DNA from: Variovorax paradoxus
Lineage (GTDB): Bacteria; Pseudomonadota; Gammaproteobacteria; Burkholderiales; Burkholderiaceae_C
Direction: 5' to 3'
DNA: 64,000 nt
NCBI RefSeq assembly: GCF_009755665.1
Contig: NZ_CP046622.1
Coordinates: forward strand, 2,852,001-2,916,000
The notes beneath the pieces were generated by a model that saw nothing but the letters and a program-made list of their open reading frames with translations, searched no databases and had not been told where the DNA came from. Shown one piece after another: positions 62,510-64,000 of this stretch (positions within the stretch are counted from its first letter, which is position 1; each line of letters opens with the position of its first letter). Position numbers and translations under genes: made by a program.

Positions 62510-63409
62510 ATGAAAGTCGATCTCGAAGATCTCAACGCCTTCGTGGCGGTGGCCGGCGCCAAGGGCTTTCGCGACGGCGCGCGCCTGACCGGCGGCAGCG
62601 CATCGGGCCTGAGCGAGGCGGTGCGCCGGCTGGAAGCTCAACTCGGCGTACGCCTGCTTCACCGCACAACCCGCAGCGTGCGGCCGACAGAAGCGGGAGA
62701 ACGCCTGCTCGAGCGGCTGAGGCCCGCCCTCACCGAGGTGGAGGCGGCGCTCGACGTGGTGAACGGCTTTCGCGACCGGCCTGCCGGCACGCTCAAGCTG
62801 AACGTGCCGATCAGCGCCGCGCGGCTCGTGCTGCCAGCGATCGTGCCGCGCTTCCTTGCCGCCTATCCGAACATCTCTCTCGAAGTGATTGCGGAAGACA
62901 GTTTCGTCGACGTGCTGGCCGCCGGTTGCGATGCCGGTATCCGCTACGACGAGCGGCTCGAGCAGGACATGGTCGCGGTGCCGATCGGTCCGCGCTTCCA
63001 GCGTTTTGCGGTGGCGGCAGCGCCCTCCTACCTCGCCCGCCATGGCCGGCCGGAGCATCCGCGCGAGCTGCTGAGCCACAACTGCATGCGCGGCCGTTTT
63101 GCGAGCGGTTCGATGCCGCCGTGGGAGTTCGAGCGCGACGGCGAAACCTTGCGCATCGAGGTGGCCGGGCAGTTGACCGTGCGGATCGGCGCAGCGGCAG
63201 ATCTCTCGGTCGATGCGGCGCTGGCCGGTGCCGGCGTGGTCTACCTGTTCGAAGACTGGCTTCGGCCACACCTTGACAGCGGTGCGCTCGAACCGATTCT
63301 CGAGCCCTGGTGGCCGCGGTTCTCCGGCCCCTTCCTCTACTACCCTGGCCGCCGCTTGCTGCCGGCGCCGCTAAGGGCGTTTGTGGACTTCATTCAACGC
63401 GGGTCGTGA
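62510..63409 (+). CDS. LysR family transcriptional regulator
   Basis: 299-residue regulator: N-terminal winged helix (Asp-Leu-Asn-Ala-Phe-Val-Ala-Val-Ala, Ser-Gly-Leu-Ser-Glu-Ala-Val-Arg-Arg-Leu-Glu-Ala-Gln-Leu-Gly) and a substrate-binding domain containing Gly-Cys-Asp-Ala-Gly-Ile-Arg-Tyr. Close to the subfamily controlling aldo/keto reductases. Divergent from the AKR gene, so probably its activator or repressor. Confidence 0.93.
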   Translation: MKVDLEDLNAFVAVAGAKGFRDGARLTGGSASGLSEAVRRLEAQLGVRLLHRTTRSVRPTEAGERLLERLRPALTEVEAALDVVNGFRDRPAGTLKLNVPISAARLVLPAIVPRFLAAYPNISLEVIAEDSFVDVLAAGCDAGIRYDERLEQDMVAVPIGPRFQRFAVAAAPSYLARHGRPEHPRELLSHNCMRGRFASGSMPPWEFERDGETLRIEVAGQLTVRIGAAADLSVDAALAGAGVVYLFEDWLRPHLDSGALEPILEPWWPRFSGPFLYYPGRRLLPAPLRAFVDFIQRGS

Positions 63410-63472
63410 TTACGTCGCCGACGCAGCCAACGCGAGCGAAGCGACTCTTGAGCGCTGACGCCACAGCCGCTC

Positions 63473-64000
63473 CTATTGAGCCGCCTTGGCTTTGGCACAG
63501 GCCAGCATGGCGTCGCCAATTACCCGCTCCCCTTTCGCATTCAGCGCTTTGCCGGCACCTTCGATATCGCGCACCTCCTTGTTCTGGCTCAGCTTGGCCT
63601 TGCCCACCAAGCGGGTTACCTCGATCTCGATTCCGACGATTGCCTTGAGCATGGTGTCGATGTAGTCCTTGGGAGCATCGCTCATCTTCCAGGGCTTTGG
63701 CTGCGACGCCTCTTGCGTGCGGGTGAGCCGTGCCACCATTCCGCGGACATATCGCTCATCGTCCCGAATGGTGGCCCGCCCGTGGGCATGCACCACGATG
63801 TAGTTCCAACTGGGCACCTGCTTGTGGAGTTCATGCTTGCTCGGATACCACTGGGGCGAGATGTAGGAGTCCCCTGCCCTGAACACAACCATCACTTCAT
63901 CGCCGCTGACGATGTCTTCCCACATGGGGTTGTTGCGGGCGACGTGCGAATGCAGCACCAGTCTGGCCTCATCCTTGGCGTCCAGCTCGAACGGAACATG
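63473..64000 (-). CDS. PaiB-like FMN-binding negative regulator (partial at window end)
   Basis: The open frame continues to the right edge, so the N-terminus is missing. Recognisable PaiB segments include His-Ser-His-Val-Ala-Arg-Asn-Asn-Pro, Tyr-Ile-Ser-Pro-Gln-Trp-Tyr and Val-Pro-Ser-Trp-Asn-Tyr. PaiB binds flavin and represses protease/degradation genes in Bacillus; the proteobacterial function is unclear. About 175 residues visible. Confidence 0.85.
   Translation of the reverse strand, partial: HVPFELDAKDEARLVLHSHVARNNPMWEDIVSGDEVMVVFRAGDSYISPQWYPSKHELHKQVPSWNYIVVHAHGRATIRDDERYVRGMVARLTRTQEASQPKPWKMSDAPKDYIDTMLKAIVGIEIEVTRLVGKAKLSQNKEVRDIEGAGKALNAKGERVIGDAMLACAKAKAAQ

Overview
The window looks like chromosomal DNA of a high-GC betaproteobacterium of the Comamonadaceae, most likely Variovorax or a close relative. 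This is inferred from gene content (Bug-type solute-binding protein, pqiABC, DUF2239, a VgrG/DUF2169/pentapeptide island, PaiB, many one-gene regulator/target pairs), dense ATGA start-stop overlaps, and short intergenic repeats of a kind I associate with that family. No database was searched. I found no rRNA, tRNA or CRISPR array.

Left part (1-31.5 kb), mostly core genome. It opens with the end of a pqiA-pqiA-pqiB-pqiC lipid-transport operon, then a DHA2 exporter and a MATE/DUF2239 pair. A MarR/GIY-YIG operon follows, with two visible operator-like palindromes. Next come tex, a patatin-like protein and a Bug solute-binding protein. The 12.8-20.6 kb stretch is a tightly packed type VI secretion accessory operon: VgrG, a small membrane protein, DUF2169 plus pentapeptide repeats, a pentapeptide protein, DUF3540 and a DUF4150 PAAR-like tip. 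It has no recognisable toxin gene and is flanked by a large imperfect inverted repeat. After it lie an iron alcohol dehydrogenase, an HSL-type esterase overlapping a thioesterase-GNAT fusion, ygfZ, and the replication/cell-wall operon mltG-tmk-holB-pilZ, then tatD-ankyrin.

Middle part (31.5-40.4 kb), a variable region. A very large redox fusion (membrane 4Fe-4S module, 2Fe-2S ferredoxin and FAD/NAD reductase) sits behind an orphan OmpR-type regulator whose receiver has lost its phosphorylation residues. Behind that is a remnant of an animal-type heme peroxidase. There follows about 1.2 kb of gene-poor, lower-GC DNA with a dif/Xer-like sequence and gene fragments. A TetR-controlled short-chain dehydrogenase operon with three operator copies ends in a truncated SnoaL gene.

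Right part (40-64 kb), accessory and signalling genes. A DUF1127/TPR/FAD-oxidase operon is divergent from a two-component system in which a periplasmic solute-binding lipoprotein lies between the response regulator and a hybrid kinase. A decayed toxin-antitoxin pair, an MBL-fold hydrolase and an AhpD-like protein follow. The 50.3-52.4 kb stretch is a graveyard: an IS21 transposase stub, a truncated DUF2199 gene, an internally deleted alpha/beta hydrolase, and a 29-bp duplication of the IS21 sequence. The window ends with a chemoreceptor, small exported proteins, an AraC/methyltransferase pair, a five-PAS GGDEF-EAL protein with a GADEF site, GNAT genes, a LysR/aldo-keto reductase pair and a PaiB gene cut by the window edge.
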